From the NCBI GenBank assembly GCA_033964015.1, contig CM066925.1, forward strand, positions 13,624,204-13,688,203: a stretch of DNA of 64,000 bases, read 5' to 3'. Under the pieces are notes generated by a model. That model made no database searches and was not told the DNA's origin. It was given only the letters and a program-made list of their open reading frames with translations. The stretch comes from Scolanthus callimorphus (lineage: Eukaryota > Cnidaria > Anthozoa > Actiniaria > Edwardsiidae). The position numbers and the translations under genes are program-made. The number at the start of each line of letters is the position of its first letter. Position 1 is the stretch's first letter. Shown in pieces: positions 1 to 64,000 of this stretch.

Positions 1-1562
1 TGCCAGCTTTTTCAACATTCTTAAACACATGTTATCTATATGCTCTTCATTCAAACCATTACTCGTTTTGCTGGTATCGTTGGTTTTCCGCGAGCCTAAA
101 CCTGTTAACCGCGGCGCTCACATAAATGACGTCCTCTCGAGAGGCTTTTCAACACGATGATAAATCGTAGGGAGCGGTACTCTTTCGTGTGGTTTAAATA
201 TTTGTATTACCTTTTCAGGTTGCTAAAATCATATACCGCGGTAATATTTATAGGTCGCGTGAGAGTTGAGAACATTATTGGGTGTTTGGATACTGGCTTA
301 TATAAGAAGGCCCGCTTCTTTTGAAAGCGCATTTTGTTCGCAACCCACCAGGCCCCAATCTTCCCTGCAGCGTTTTGTATTCAACATAAAAGCATCCCAT
401 ATTGGTGAAACTCGAATTGACAGCAGAGATAAATTATCTGATCAGCCCTTAGGAATAAACAAAACTTGTTATTTGAAATGAGTTGATACGTGTGCCGTGT
501 GAAGACAGCGAATCACAAATAAAGCTTCCAGAAACTCATCAACCAACTAAACACCGTTGTTGAACTTTTGTTAATCAGTGAGATATTAAACAACGGATTG
601 GTATTTTAATTTTGACGATGCAAAACGTAGATATTTTGTTTTTAGGATTTAGAATTTCTTAAGAAACAAAATTTCTTTCAAAGTCTAATTGATCAGCATA
701 TGAAATTGAAAGAGAAGGAAAGAAGAAAAGCGAATAGAAACCTGAAAAAAACGTTCGTGGGCATTCGAAAAATGAGAACTAAAAGAATCAAAATGAACTC
801 ATGTGTCTTAACCTTAACCTCTGCTCAGCGCAAGTCACTCATTTTTATTTGCGTTGCATTTGCTTCAGCCGAGGCTTATAAAAATTTAAAAAAAGACCAA
901 AACGAATTAGTCGGATGAGCTTGAAATTTGCGGTTCGCAATTACTGCAAATAAATAGTTGCATGGTTTTACCAGCCTTTAGCAAAGGAAAACTAGCTTTC
1001 CTGTTATTCCTTTGAAGCCCAAACAAGGAAATTAATAAAACTTTTGTGCGGACTATTTGTTAGATAGCGCGGAAACTTAGAGTAGGATGAATTCAGCCAC
1101 CCTTCACTGTTTTATAAATTTGAGGGTCGTTTAGCGCTCGACTTAAATTGCAATGGAAACTAAAACCTTCTCGTCCCTAATGTACCAGAACTAATAGCCC
1201 GGCCAAGAACACAAGCTAGAGTCGGGTATATTCTTTTAAGTCTTTAAAAAGATTACTTTACCGGGGAGTTTAAATCTAAAGTTACTTTGCGTAATCGCGC
1301 GAAAAAAGATCCTTCTAATCAGATGTTTTTAGCGAGCTAAGTCTGTGGAAAAAATCCCGTTGTGTTTGGGCTCCGTGATGGCCCTGTAGGCGCCACCTTG
1401 TCTTCAAAATATCAGTAGTGTAGGCAAGATATCGCTCAAAGGCAGACAACATACTCGAATGCGAAAGACATTTCCCCAGCGTTGACAAGTTCAACACGAG
1501 CGGCTTGCTTTGAACTGTAAATTTACCGATTTAATCGCCCCAGCGCCGGAGAGAATGACAGC

Positions 1563-1572
1563 TGATTGACAG
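1563..1572 (+). promoter_or_regulatory. PBX-MEIS/PREP composite site TGATTGACAG
   Basis: Exact match to the TALE-homeodomain heterodimer consensus, directly preceded by another TGACAG (1556). It lies about 2 kb upstream of the NET gene. Confidence 0.45.
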
Positions 1573-3230
1573 GCTAACGCGTTAATGAGCTATTTATTCG
1601 AGGAAATACCTAATAGTTATTTTAAACCGAGGGGCCTCTCATTCTCTAGTGTGCTATAGAACACGTGAGGGGTTCTATTACTCCTTCGAATCAGCTCGAA
1701 TTAGAAATATAGGCTCGGTGTGAGGGAGTCGGGTTTTGGCAGGTTTTAAGATTTGACAGACAAGCTCTGTCGGGCCGTTTCTCTGAGGTTACGCGTGAAG
1801 TGGATTAAGTGGGTAAACTGACAGCGGCGGTCCTTTGAACTCGCCCCAAGTGCTAAGCGAGGTTCTAATGAAAGTCGTGCTAATAATAAGTTATGATAAG
1901 ATTGACGGGAAACTGACAGGGTTCGTCGGCGATCATTGTTGATTTTTGATTGCGATGGATTAGCTGTCAAATTCGAATTGAAACAGCCCTGTGAAAAACA
2001 AATTATCCCTCACTCGGGTTTACACAGTGAAGACTTTCATCACGCTCATGTATTGGAACCAAATAAAACACCTCGCACAAAGGGCGGCCGCAGTCCTTAG
2101 AAGCAAGCACGGCACTCATTTGCGAGACAGCACCAGGTTAATCATGAGATACAACTATCGCGCATAGATCTTAGGTCTGTTTTCATTTTCGTCTTCGCTT
2201 GACTAAAGGGGCGATCGCAATTTGAATGGAATTGTGGTGGGTTCGCAAGTTATCTGAAGCAATAACTCACGCGGACTCGATCTACTTTACTCTTATCTCG
2301 GCACTTCATCTGGCTACGCGCAAACTCTCAGAATGCTGTTTGTAGATCTTTTGTCATTCCGGCTTCCCAGCTGCCTTGGACGTCACCAAAACGTCTAGAA
2401 AATCGTTGACGGAAGGATATAGAACATAAACAGGGCCGGCAAAACGCGCTTGACAGCTTTCCAGCCTGCCTGCGAACACCGCAGGAACAAAATTAATAAA
2501 ATTCAGATTGGGTTTGCTAAACGACGGTTCTGAACTAAAGAGTCACGTTTGGCAATCTAGTGGTGTACATACATACGGCGCCCGCGCGCTCTCTCCGTAA
2601 GGGTAATTGATTGTAAGCATTTACTATGCATAAATAAACCGCAGCCCGACTTGTAAAGGACTATACCCCGTTTTAATGGCTCTTAAAAGAGAATTTTCAC
2701 GCGCGCAAGGATGATGGATTGTAATTTATTTGGGAGGCTGGAAGCAGAGTCAGGCGCCGCAGAGGCTCGATGGAGAGCGAAAGTTAATCGTTGTCGCATG
2801 TTGGATGAGGCATTTGGCCAAGTTTGACAGGCCTGTCATGGTTGCTTCTCCTGTCGACACATTATCTTATCACAAGGCAGAGCGCCCGAGGCCTTGGTTT
2901 GATTGATAGCTCGATAAGATACCATACCGAGTGTCAAGACTTCAAAGGGCCGCCGACAAAATAAACATAGCGTGAAGCCTTCTTCGCCACTCTTCCATCA
3001 CACAAGCTTTGCAAAGCCTGCGTATTCTGATCACACAGTTTCACACCGAGGGATACCGCAATTCAAGAGCCCTTAGAATTGCTCTATTATTGTGGATCCC
3101 TTTGTGCGCACAAAGCCGACAATAGAGCGCTGTTAACCACTCTACCAACACTAGCATCAAAATTGACAAGTTTGTACCCACTCTCTTCAACACATAGTTC
3201 AACACAATGGCTGACAAATATAATTGACTT

Positions 3231-3240
3231 TGATTGACAG
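3231..3240 (+). promoter_or_regulatory. PBX-MEIS/PREP composite site TGATTGACAG
   Basis: Exact decamer about 350 bases upstream of the NET start codon. It is followed at once by TGATTGATTA (3243-3252), which resembles a PBX-HOX site. Confidence 0.5.
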
Positions 3241-3591
3241 CCTGATTGATTAGGGTCCGTACGTTGACACTTTGGTTGATCCGCTACTTAATTAAGCTCT
3301 GTATCCTGATTGGTGGATTAGCCAACCATCTATCAATATCGTATATGGCCAATTACTCCGATGTCTGTGTGTGACAGCATCGTCACTCTGATTGTCCAAT
3401 CAAGCGACGAAATATCGCGAAAGAAGCCATTTGATTGGAGGGCGGCAAAAGTTCTCTAATCTAGGCAATTCATTTGGTAGTGAAGTGATCGCTAGCTTTG
3501 TCTGAAGTCGGCTTGTTTCTCTGTATCTACACCTTTCAAAGCACTATATTAAATATTTCACAAGGCAGACCGACATCGCAGTCTGTTCGCT

Positions 3592-5076
3592 ATGCCTACA
3601 CGAACCTTCGCGCCGCTTACAAGTGTGGAATACATCTCGCCGATTTCTAGTCGAGTTCCTTTAGAAGCCTTGCAGATGTTGACTCAGAGCGTAGCCAAAT
3701 GTAGCCAGGATTACATCCAGCCTCTTCCCTTGAAGGTAAACCTAGTTTAACTTTTTAAAGATGTGAAGAGTTTGTCGTGTTTGAGTTTGTTGTACTCGGG
3801 CTAGATAGACACGTATATGAGACAGTGTGGGGAAATAGTGGAGAAGTATTATGAGTCTTAACTTGAGTTTTTGGATTTTTCAACAGGAAGATGAGCAGAA
3901 GAAGTCACCGCTAGCATTACTTGCGGCTACGTGTAGTAGTATCGGGAAAAATGAGCCTACCAAAACGGCGGAACCAGAGAAAGATAAGACTCTGCCGCCG
4001 AAGATAAGCACAGACGAGACTAGATCTTCCTTTAAACCTTACAAACAGCCTGTGGAGAAAGCCGAGGAATTGGGAAGCGAGAAGCCTGGTTTTCGGTCTC
4101 CCAGCGCCAAGGAAAACCCCCCGCACTCCCCTGAAGCTAAGAGGAGCGCAAGTTAGGGACTGTTTATCCTTACGCGGCCAACGAGGCAGACCCTCACTGT
4201 GCTCAGTACATGCACTCACCTCAGAGCAGAGTTTGCGGAGTGTTCTTGGAGCCAGGACAAGCCTCGGCGCTGCACTCAATGCATAAGGAGTGCACGAGCG
4301 CGTGCACGCATCCCTCCAGTCTTCTCCCCTTTAAGGGTTCGCCGTATCCGCCAGGACTCACGCCAGAACAAGCGGGTTTCAAGACACACGGGCTGCCTTC
4401 CTCTCTCGGCCCTGCTTACACACAATGTGCCTGCCTGTTTTGTAACCCTCATGGAGACGCACAAACTTTACCCGGAGCTCCGCGTGGATTGCCCATTCCT
4501 CACGGCCCCGCGACGCCGTATATGGACTACTTGCAGAGAACTGTATGCCGAGAGCCTAACTGCACTAATTGCAAGGCTTTGCCTTCTCCGTATGGGATTC
4601 CTGGTGCCGGGATGCAACAATGCGGGCCACACTGCGTTCAGTGTGACAGTATGAAAGCGGAACAATCTCAGAACACGCCATTCTCTTGTTTTTACCCTCA
4701 CAGTCTTGCTATGTTCAAAGGCACCCAAGATGAAGCGCACCCCTTCGTCTGTAACTGGGTCTCCGGTGCCAAACATTGCGGCAAAAGTTTCGCAACTTCG
4801 GAGGACCTTTTCCAGCATTTACGCTCGCACACACAACTTGGGAACTCCGTCGCTTCGTCTGTGCCACAGGTTGCACCGGCCTGTAACGTTCACGGATGCC
4901 CATGCAAGTTACGCGCAAGTCCTGTGCAAGCAACGAGTCCCCGTTACCGTCCGTACTACTACAAACCCACTGTTCTGCCAGCTCCGCCACCAAGTGCGCC
5001 AATGGCAGGCTGCTACACAAGCCCTTATGCCCCAATTCACAGTCTTCCCTACGATCCTCACAGACTTTTTAAATGA
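3592..5076 (+). CDS. ZNF503/703-like: NET-family C2H2 zinc-finger transcription factor (Noc/Elbow/ZNF503/ZNF703-like)
   Basis: Two coding exons are visible: 3592-3735 (48 codons, donor GTAAAC) and 3887-5076 (acceptor CAACAG). The intron is 151 bp and phase 0. The product would be about 444 residues. Family marks appear in order: exon 1 with VPLEALQMLTQSVAKC; at the start of exon 2 the SPLALLAATCSSIGK box (3905 on), the NET Sp-type motif; FKPY (4031-4042), a Groucho-type co-repressor motif; a Cys/Pro-rich middle; and one unusual C2H2 finger (4750-4830) with spacing C-X8-C-X12-H-X3-H and the signature CGKSFATSEDLFQHLRSH. Family members are nuclear repressors in patterning, limb, eye and brain development. 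Oddity: the reading frame changes between 4138 and 4153. The first half would stop at TAG 4154-4156, while the second half opens after TAA 4138-4140. One missing base explains this and restores a whole number of codons. It is either a sequence error or a real lesion. Confidence 0.9.
3736..3886 (+). other. Intron of the NET zinc-finger gene
   Basis: GT-AG intron between AAG|GTAAAC and CAACAG|GAAGAT, phase 0. The split lies just before the SPLALLA box. The ATG at 3851 is inside the intron and is not the start. Confidence 0.8.
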
Positions 5077-5491
5077 ACGCTTTTATCGAACTTTGTAGAA
5101 CATTTCAAGTTTATTTAAGCATTTATAGACTTATAATCTACCATATCACGGAAAGCTGAAGTTTAAGGGCTTCCTAACTAGTAGAGTTTTCAAAACTAAT
5201 ACTCGTAAGTTGAATGGGATGGTATATACTGATTTGGGCTAACATTATCAAGGGTGTTGTATTAATTTGATCAAGTAAATTTCAAAATACTGGAGAACTA
5301 GTTGGCCGTCTAGAAGAGAATTTATATTGAAATATCCATGTAGCATAAAATTGTACATATCGGGCAGTTCAGACTTGTACAGATAGAATTCGTGTATATA
5401 GAAATTGCATTATGCGAGGCTAAGCCAAATGCGACGACCGCTTTCCCTAAGAGAAAGCCTTTGACATAGAAACCATACGTGGATAGCTATG

Positions 5492-5497
5492 AATAAA
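5492..5497 (+). terminator. Candidate poly(A) signal AATAAA of the NET gene
   Basis: First good AATAAA after the stop codon, about 415 bases downstream, followed by a T-rich stretch. The cleavage site is not known. Confidence 0.4.
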
Positions 5498-5806
5498 ATA
5501 TTTGTTTTTAGATTTAAATTGTGGACCTGTGTTTTATTTTCAAAATAAAACGCATTTATCATGCCGGGATCTGTTTGGGAGCCCGTCGCCTTCGCTCCAG
5601 TGATATATTGGCAGCTTTTATCTCACAAATTAAAACTTCACGACGAGGGCTGCAGATTATCTATGTGGGAATTTGTCAAATTCTTTATTCTATCTTTGTC
5701 TGAAATGCGTAAGGAATATTAAAACGCTCGAGTATGGCTTCAGGGTTGATGGAGCGCTGTTCGGCGGCACTCTTTGAAGTTGAAGGGTCTTTTGAGCTTA
5801 GAAGCT

Positions 5807-5816
5807 TGATTGACAG
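5807..5816 (+). promoter_or_regulatory. PBX-MEIS/PREP composite site TGATTGACAG
   Basis: Exact decamer downstream of the NET gene. An inverted CTGTCAG follows at about 5829. Confidence 0.45.
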
Positions 5817-6049
5817 CTATGGGCGAGCTGTCAGTGCTGTTGGAAGGGCTCTTTCAACTTAGGAGTGGCGTTTCTGACAGTTTGAAAGGAAGCGGCAACT
5901 ATAAAGGCAATTCTAAAATCCTCCCTATATGCCCTAACAGCTCTAGAAAAGAGTGCGATTTATCTCGGCCTGGCGAAAAATGTCGATTACCATTTATTTG
6001 TTTATTTTGACTTATCTTCCTATATGTTTCTTACCCGATCGATAACTAC

Positions 6050-6059
6050 CTGTCAATCA
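6050..6059 (-). promoter_or_regulatory. PBX-MEIS/PREP composite site TGATTGACAG (minus strand)
   Basis: CTGTCAATCA on the plus strand. It is the fourth exact copy near the NET gene, 234 bases from the copy at 5816. Confidence 0.45.
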
Positions 6060-9000
6060 ATTTGACGGTGGACCAGTCGCACGCGGCGAAAACCAATCTT
6101 GTGCTGTCTGCGATGGGGAAATGAAGTGACAAATAAGATTGAGAACCGAAAATTAAATGAATATTTTTTGAGTTGATCCAGTCTAATGAGATAACATTAG
6201 CAACTGTAAATCACCCCTGGCTAAAAACAACGCCGCCTGTCAAGATTTGACAAAAAGCCTCCAGTTGAGTTGACAGCTCGGGCTGATACGAAAATGAAAA
6301 ATGAAAATTGTCCCCTTTGAGATGTGCCGGCAGATTTTGACCCTTTTAGTCTTCACAAGAAGCTTTCAGAAATCTTGCGAACAGGGAAAAAACCAGATCC
6401 CAATCTAGAGAGCCCGTAATAAGATTCAATTTCTCGTCTTATCAAGACTCGGGAGGCTTTTCGATGGCCCGCAAGAGATTCTTACGAGAAGCGCCGCGTC
6501 ATTTAGGGGGCAAGGAAGTCGTAAAGACTGTAAAATTTCTCAAATTTTCCGCATATTTTTCATTTGGCATTTAAAGGTCAGCTGCAGCCATAGATCAAGT
6601 TGTCAAGCACTCAGTATTAGCAGAAATCCGCACTGGTTGTTATTTTGAGGTTATCGAGACCACCGATGGACGTGATCGACGTCGGTAGATAGAAGGGCTT
6701 AGCTCAGTTTAAACATATGCTCCATCCCCTCTGTTTCGTCAGCTCTCTAGCCCTGCTGTCTTCTCTCGCGGAGCACTTAAATAAGTACTAATATCTCACA
6801 CATATATTCTAATGAAGCCCACAAAGGCTCCACTGCCCTCCTTGTTTTCCCAATTTAGACCTTTAATATATTGCCAAGAACTGGAAAGCTTCAAATGAAC
6901 CGCCGATGAGTGAGGGCTCGAATCACAGAAACGCCGCTTTGCGCCTTGTCATATCCCAAGTGACACGCTGTCCCTTATAGATGACAGCCTTTGATTAGTC
7001 ACTGCAAAAAGAGAACTTTATTCAAGCCAGGGACTCAAGAAAAAGAGCTGCATTCTCAGTGGCGATACATCAAGTCGCGCCTCAGCTGTTTTGATGTTTG
7101 TTTTGGATATGAATGTTTCCCGGAGGCCTTAGACAAGAAGCACTATTAATGGACAAATACCCAAAATCGCGTTATTAACTTGGAGAGTTTAAATCAATCT
7201 CTCTCCATTGAACGAGACAAGTAGCTTCCAGTGGATTGTCGCTTCAAAGGTACCGCACTGAGACAGCATTTCACTTGGGATTGTGTTTGTTTTTGCCTGA
7301 CCAATTCACTTCCTATTCATAAGATCAAAATCAACAACTTGCTTCGAGTTTGACACCTTGGAAAGGATTACTTTTAGATATCACTGTGAAATGGCTTTCC
7401 GTGCCGTCGCGTATCGCAGATGACATTTTCTTCGTTTTTCCTTTTCTGGAAATCATAAGCGGGTACAAGTCGAGTCCCCCTTGAGCACCTTAAAACTCTG
7501 ATCTGAGTTGTCTGGTTCGTAAAAATGTTCCGATAATGTTTTCAGCTCGGTTACTGAAAAGTAAACCATGACAAATGCCTGTAGGCAAAATGTTGAATTG
7601 TGTCACTTGTGTTCACAAAGAAGTCGCACGCGAGCAGCTAGAGGACGCATGGGTGTGGCTACACGACAGCCGCGCGTTTCATGTGTATTCACCGCGTCTT
7701 TCGTGAAGACATTTTAGCCTGTACCCGTACAAATAGTCTAGGCTACCATGAGCGGGTGCTAAAAGTATCAGGAGAGTGATACAGCTTCTCGGAAGATCTT
7801 GCGTGATTGGACAAAGCATCCCTTGTTTCCTTTCCTATTGTATGACCCTCTGAGGGTATCAATCCAATAGGCTCTAGACCTTACGAGAGCTGTATCATGA
7901 CTCAAAAGTATGTATACTAATCATTTTTGGCCGGCTGTATTCCATGTCGTATGCCTTGACACATGAGGCCCCTAACAGTGTGAAGACCGGATCGAAAGCG
8001 CCCCCCGGAGCGGGCCTGGATGCATGCTGAACAAAACCGTGATCAATCAGATTTTGCGTGAAAACAACGCATTTTTACAACATCTTCTCCAACAAATGAG
8101 AGCGCCCCCACTAAACAATTGACTTTGTAAAGACAAACTTGATTGATTGCAGTTTTGTTCTGTCATCGTGGCCCGTTTGCGAAGAATTTAGGGCTCCAGG
8201 GCTCAAGCTTTTTAGGACTCCAGCGCTCCAGCCATAAATGGCACAGACTACAAATGAGAAAATTTTAGGACGCGGGGCTCGGGCGGGGCTCCATGATCCA
8301 GTGCTGGTTTCTTCAACTTCCTTTTTTAAGGAAATATTCGGCATACCATATTTGGAATACTAGTAAGTTTTTCCACTATTTTTATTGCCCCAGAAAGCTC
8401 AAAACTCGACCAGAACCCAAACTCACTCGAAGAAAGCTAGATGCTATGCGCATTTTCCACTGTGTTTTTCACGGTCAAGAAGCTGGAAACAAGGTAGACA
8501 AGACACCACAGGAAGCCCGCTCGATCACTAAAAAGACGACACTGTTATCTTGATATGCGAAAGGGTTAGACAGCCTGAGACCCCTTCATTGTTTTTGCTG
8601 TTGTCATTGCTGCTGATGTTGTTGCTGCGTGATGCTGTTGTTGTTTATGCTATTTTGCTTCAACAATAGCGTGCCCCCCAAGATGGCGCCCGATCAGAGA
8701 ACGGACCGGGTTTTCCGCGATCAAAACACCCAGTACCGCCAGCAATCAGGCTACTTCAATAACTGGCGCTGATGTCGCTGCATGGTGGGAGTGCGCGCGC
8801 ATTGTTTGTTGTTGTTAGTGTTGTTTTGCTACAACTGCTACTGCTGATGCTTCGTCGTACCAAGAGCTCCCCAGCCCGTCACCTTGATTATCGCCCAGGA
8901 GCGGGTTTGTTCAAAGGTTAATAAACCGGTGTCGAGCCGAACCGAAGTTAGTAGCTAGACTCGCGAACTCAAACATAAATGCTTTCCAACGTAACATCGT

Positions 9001-9663
9001 GCAGTTGGAAAGCGTTTTCATTACGGTTCTGGGCGTGGTACCATTTTCCGCAGGCAAGAAAGGGTACCTTTTTCGGCTTTGGTATAAGAAAGGGGTACCC
9101 TTTTTGCTCTGGTATAAAGAAGGGTAAGGGGTCCAGAATCTGGGCCGAGCATCCCCGTACAAAAGGTTTGGGAGCACCCCCCGTGACACTCGCACCCACG
9201 TCAGTTTTCACGTAATGCTGTAAATGGTATGTTCCGCTTCACAGAGGGCTCACATAGATCATATGGTATAGTTCGGTTACAAGAGGCAACAACACTAAAT
9301 TTCACGCTCGAAGAAAGAAGACATGAAAAATAAGGAGCAAATATACTGGAAATATTTCTCAACAAGTGAGGCAATTTCATACGGTCTTTCCGCTCTGCTG
9401 TGAGCCCTGTGGTTAAAAATGAAAATATAAATGTTGGAGACAGACTCCCCTGACTTGCAGCTTGTTCCGTGGAGAGACCATGACAGGAAATGTGTTTGAG
9501 ACGTGTGTGCGCTCCGTGTCCTTAGAGCGTGCGCGCACGAAACCGAGCGAACTTGCGCACTTTCTATCGGGATTTTGACAAAACCCAGCAAAGAACAACC
9601 TTTGCGCATTACTGATCCTTGTCACCTATCTGGTATTTTCTTTGTTTTCTATGGCACGCGCAT

Positions 9664-9722
9664 CAATCTCGTACCCAGAGCCCGTCATCTTTTTGGCCAG
9701 CTCTGGGTACGAGATTGCACGC
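9664..9722. repeat. Hairpin with CTCGTACCCAGAGC arms
   Basis: CAATCTCGTACCCAGAGC is followed about 15 bases later by GCTCTGGGTACGAGATTG. The same arm motif ends the small repeat family seen at about 48,200, 59,500 and 61,750, so this is probably a short member. Confidence 0.6.
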
Positions 9723-11419
9723 GCACATGCATTGGTCTTGGCTTGTGTGCGAGACCAGTCATTATTTATCACCTGGGAGTGTGTGGGTGGGGTGGGGGGC
9801 GGGGGGAGGAGGAAGTCGGGCCGAGCGAGAGGGGGATCTCTCGAAACTTGAGGAAGCCCTGAAAAGGGTGACTGCAAGAAGTTTTCTAAGGGAGGAGTTA
9901 TTCCGCATAGAAGATATCTAATATGGCTTTTGAGAACTCGCGCAACGAGGCAGTACGCTCGCGCCGTTTAAAGACTTAAAAAGGAATGCCTACGAATGTC
10001 GTACAATAAGATGTGTATCTTTGGTGTGTATCATAGTGACTGCGGACAGCAGTCACTATGTTCGAAAGAACGGACCCTCTTAGGTAGCGTCAACGTTACA
10101 AGCATAGAAATTCATCATTCGGGCCGCGTTTCACGCACAAGAATAATAATTTCGTCATTTGCGGCGCGCTTTGCGCGCATGAAGAATAAAACTTATACAG
10201 GCCTTTGGTTTACTATACACAAAAAAAGGAATGTCCATCTACCATTTTTCTGGGATGAAACGCGTTGATCAAAATCAGAGAGCGCTTCGCGCGCAACAGC
10301 GATGCTCCCCCTTTGTAAAATGTCTTTCCCTAGTGGGATATCGGGCCACCACCTTACACTCCTGAAACAAAGACTAATGGATTTTATCTATTGTAAGTGT
10401 TGCCCTCTCCTGTTGACCTCATTGTATTATGCTGAGATCAAGGCAAGATCAAAGATTCCGTTGTGTGAGACATTTTTATTTTACAAAATATTTTTTTAAA
10501 GATTCGTCAGCTGCCCTCTTCTTTTCTAACGTGGACTTGTTTCTTGGAGTCAAGTTGAATCCAAACCTAGAAAAATAGGTCGTCGGTGCCTATCGATTCA
10601 AGGGTGCGACTCACTAAAGAATTTTTAAGTGCGCAGTTACCCAGGGGTTCAAGTGAAGACGCACAACGTAAGGAGGTGCGCGCACTAATACTCGGACTCT
10701 TTGATGGCCTGTCCCCAGCTCGATTTCAGAGGAAGTAACAGAGCGAACGTCAATATGTGAACATAATTCATTTGTATTATTTTTTTAGCCTCCCTGTTTA
10801 TACAAATGGTCCTCGGGCACCCAGCTTGCCTTCTTCTTCTTCTTCCAGATTGACTACCTCCATCACATTAGATGATTCTTGTAGTTTAATTAAGTATTAT
10901 GCCAGTATGACCTGATAAGCAATGACGACTACTCCCTTCGTCCTTTGCTAGCAAGGAACTCACTTCGTTTTCATGGAAACTCTTGTCACCCCTCGATGAG
11001 AAGCTTACAATCTCGTGAGAATTAAAATAGCACGTGATTCAGACACGTGGATCATGCATTCTCGTGATAATCTCTTGAGACCACAAATGAAAAGTATCCT
11101 AGGAATAAAGTGGGATCAGCTCTCGCAAAATTCAACTCACCTTGCAATCATATGATACAAGAACGTCACGCAATCATTAATGTGGCAACCTCGTGATATC
11201 GCGTAGATTCACAAATGAAACTCGTGATAAAAATAATAAAAATCCATGTAAACTTAATCTTAATGATCAGTTTCCATATCTAGTGCACCAGCACACAAGT
11301 GGAACCTATCTTAAAACGTTTTATTTCTCGAAATTCGATCGAATTCTTATTTTTCCAAGTGTTGAAGTTTAGAGGCCTCCAGTTCAATAGTACAGCGGAT
11401 TGTTTTGAAAAGAATCAAG

Positions 11420-63620
<52,201 letters not shown>

Positions 63621-63934
63621 GTGAGTGCAACAAGAGCCCCTCCCCATCCCTCTCATTGCCCCTTTCTTAAAGGTGCTCTCGCACGCTTAATATTTGTCCA
63701 CCGTGGACGTAAAATAAGTAAAATTGTAACCGTGAAAACACATGTACATTTCCATGTAGTAATCAAAATAATCCTCCAGATTAATAGAAAAGCCTTTCAG
63801 TTGTTTGACAAATGCAATTCTAGGTTGTTTTGACCTAGGATGGAATTGGATCGCGATTTGAGCTGTTTTCTTGTCAGAGAAGTGGGCAGCAAGCGTGCGA
63901 GAGCCCTTTCAAAGATCCTCAGTCAGCCTCCATT

Positions 63935-64000
63935 TTGTCAGCCTAGCAACATACTGAGTCAGTGACAGCATCCTTTTCCATCGGCTGATTTAGGGAATGG
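63935..64000 (+). repeat. Dispersed repeat family, copy 3 (cut by the window end)
   Basis: CATTTTGTCAGCCTAGCAAC then CATCCTTTTCCATCGGCTGA and TTTAG, as in the copies at 24896 and 53527. Confidence 0.7.

Larger units (their letters stand above)
1..3591. other. Upstream non-coding flank of the NET zinc-finger gene
   Basis: No convincing coding region is visible. Short ORFs here have no family resemblance. The stretch has many TGACAG half-sites (for example near 1556, 1753, 1816, 2447, 2823 and 3373), two exact TGATTGACAG decamers and homeodomain-like TGATTGAT/TGATTGATTA variants at 2900 and 3243. A TATA-like AT-rich stretch (TATATTAAAT) lies near 3545, about 45 bases before the start codon. 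This is plausible cis-regulatory DNA of a developmental gene, by inference. Confidence 0.5.
5077..11419. other. Intergenic region between the NET gene and OPLAH
   Basis: No gene is supported. The first part (to about 8,100) is non-repetitive and carries TALE half-sites, so it may be regulatory. From about 8,600 the DNA becomes repeat-like: GTT/GCT-rich sequence at 8590-8840; a fragment with CAAGATGGCGCCCGATC near 8690 that resembles an inverted-repeat element seen again at 62,000; GGGTACC repeats at 9045-9130; hairpins at 9664-9722 and about 10028-10060; and GGCGCGCTT-type GC patches near 10160 and 10277. The region just before 11,420 should hold the OPLAH promoter, but no clear TATA box is seen. 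Confidence 0.6.

Noticed and set aside
3851..3886. ATG at 3851 as the start of the second NET exon
   Set aside because: It lies upstream of the CAACAG acceptor. Exon 1 at 3592 supplies the conserved N-terminus.
4199..4654. Overlapping 151-residue ORF in the NET gene
   Set aside because: It lies in another frame; the zinc-finger frame is the one with family motifs.
9503..9921. Several overlapping ORFs near 9.5-9.9 kb
   Set aside because: They translate a hairpin and a GGGGTGGG-rich stretch, with no recognised domain.

Overview
This is animal nuclear DNA, most likely from an anthozoan cnidarian close to sea anemones such as Nematostella. That call rests on gene content, short spliceosomal introns, dense small inverted-repeat transposons, long poly-G/poly-C runs and CR1/L2-like LINEs. 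The species is inferred, not proven.

Layout. (1) 1-11,400: one developmental transcription factor gene of the NET family (Noc/Elbow/Tlp-1; vertebrate ZNF503/ZNF703), with two coding exons at 3592-5076, in several kilobases of non-coding DNA. That flank holds four exact TGATTGACAG (PBX-MEIS/PREP type) sites. (2) 11,420 to beyond the window end: one long gene for ATP-dependent 5-oxoprolinase (OPLAH), plus strand, with 37 exons recognised here, encoding about 1,139 residues. The last part of the hydantoinase-B half lies beyond position 64,000. (3) Intron 11 of OPLAH (19,910-44,891, about 25 kb) contains a replication-dependent histone cluster: H1 (-), H3 (-), H4 (+), H2B (-), a deleted H2A relic (+), H4 (-), H3 (+) and H2A.X (+). 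Each intact gene ends in a histone 3' stem-loop of the GGCTCTTTTAGGAGCC type; the relic keeps a damaged one.

Mobile DNA has reshaped the cluster. A nearly full-length CR1/L2-like LINE (about 25,873-30,395, minus strand) sits in the 5' leader of the first H3 gene and separates it from its promoter, which survives at about 30,396-30,510. A 330-bp inverted-repeat element has landed beside that promoter. At 36,900-39,180 three elements are nested: a CR1/L2-like fragment, an L1-like fragment inside it, and a TIR element with an 8-9 bp target duplication inside that.

Other points of interest: OPLAH exons 36 and 37 encode alternative versions of the same segment (26 and 25 residues, both phase 0), suggesting mutually exclusive splicing. 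The acceptor of exon 27 lies in a 55-bp tandem triplication. One intron appears to be GC-AG. Single-base frameshifts occur in the NET gene, H1 (twice), OPLAH exon 15 and the LINE. Most are explained by one missing base in a homopolymer run, so sequence error is more likely than gene death.
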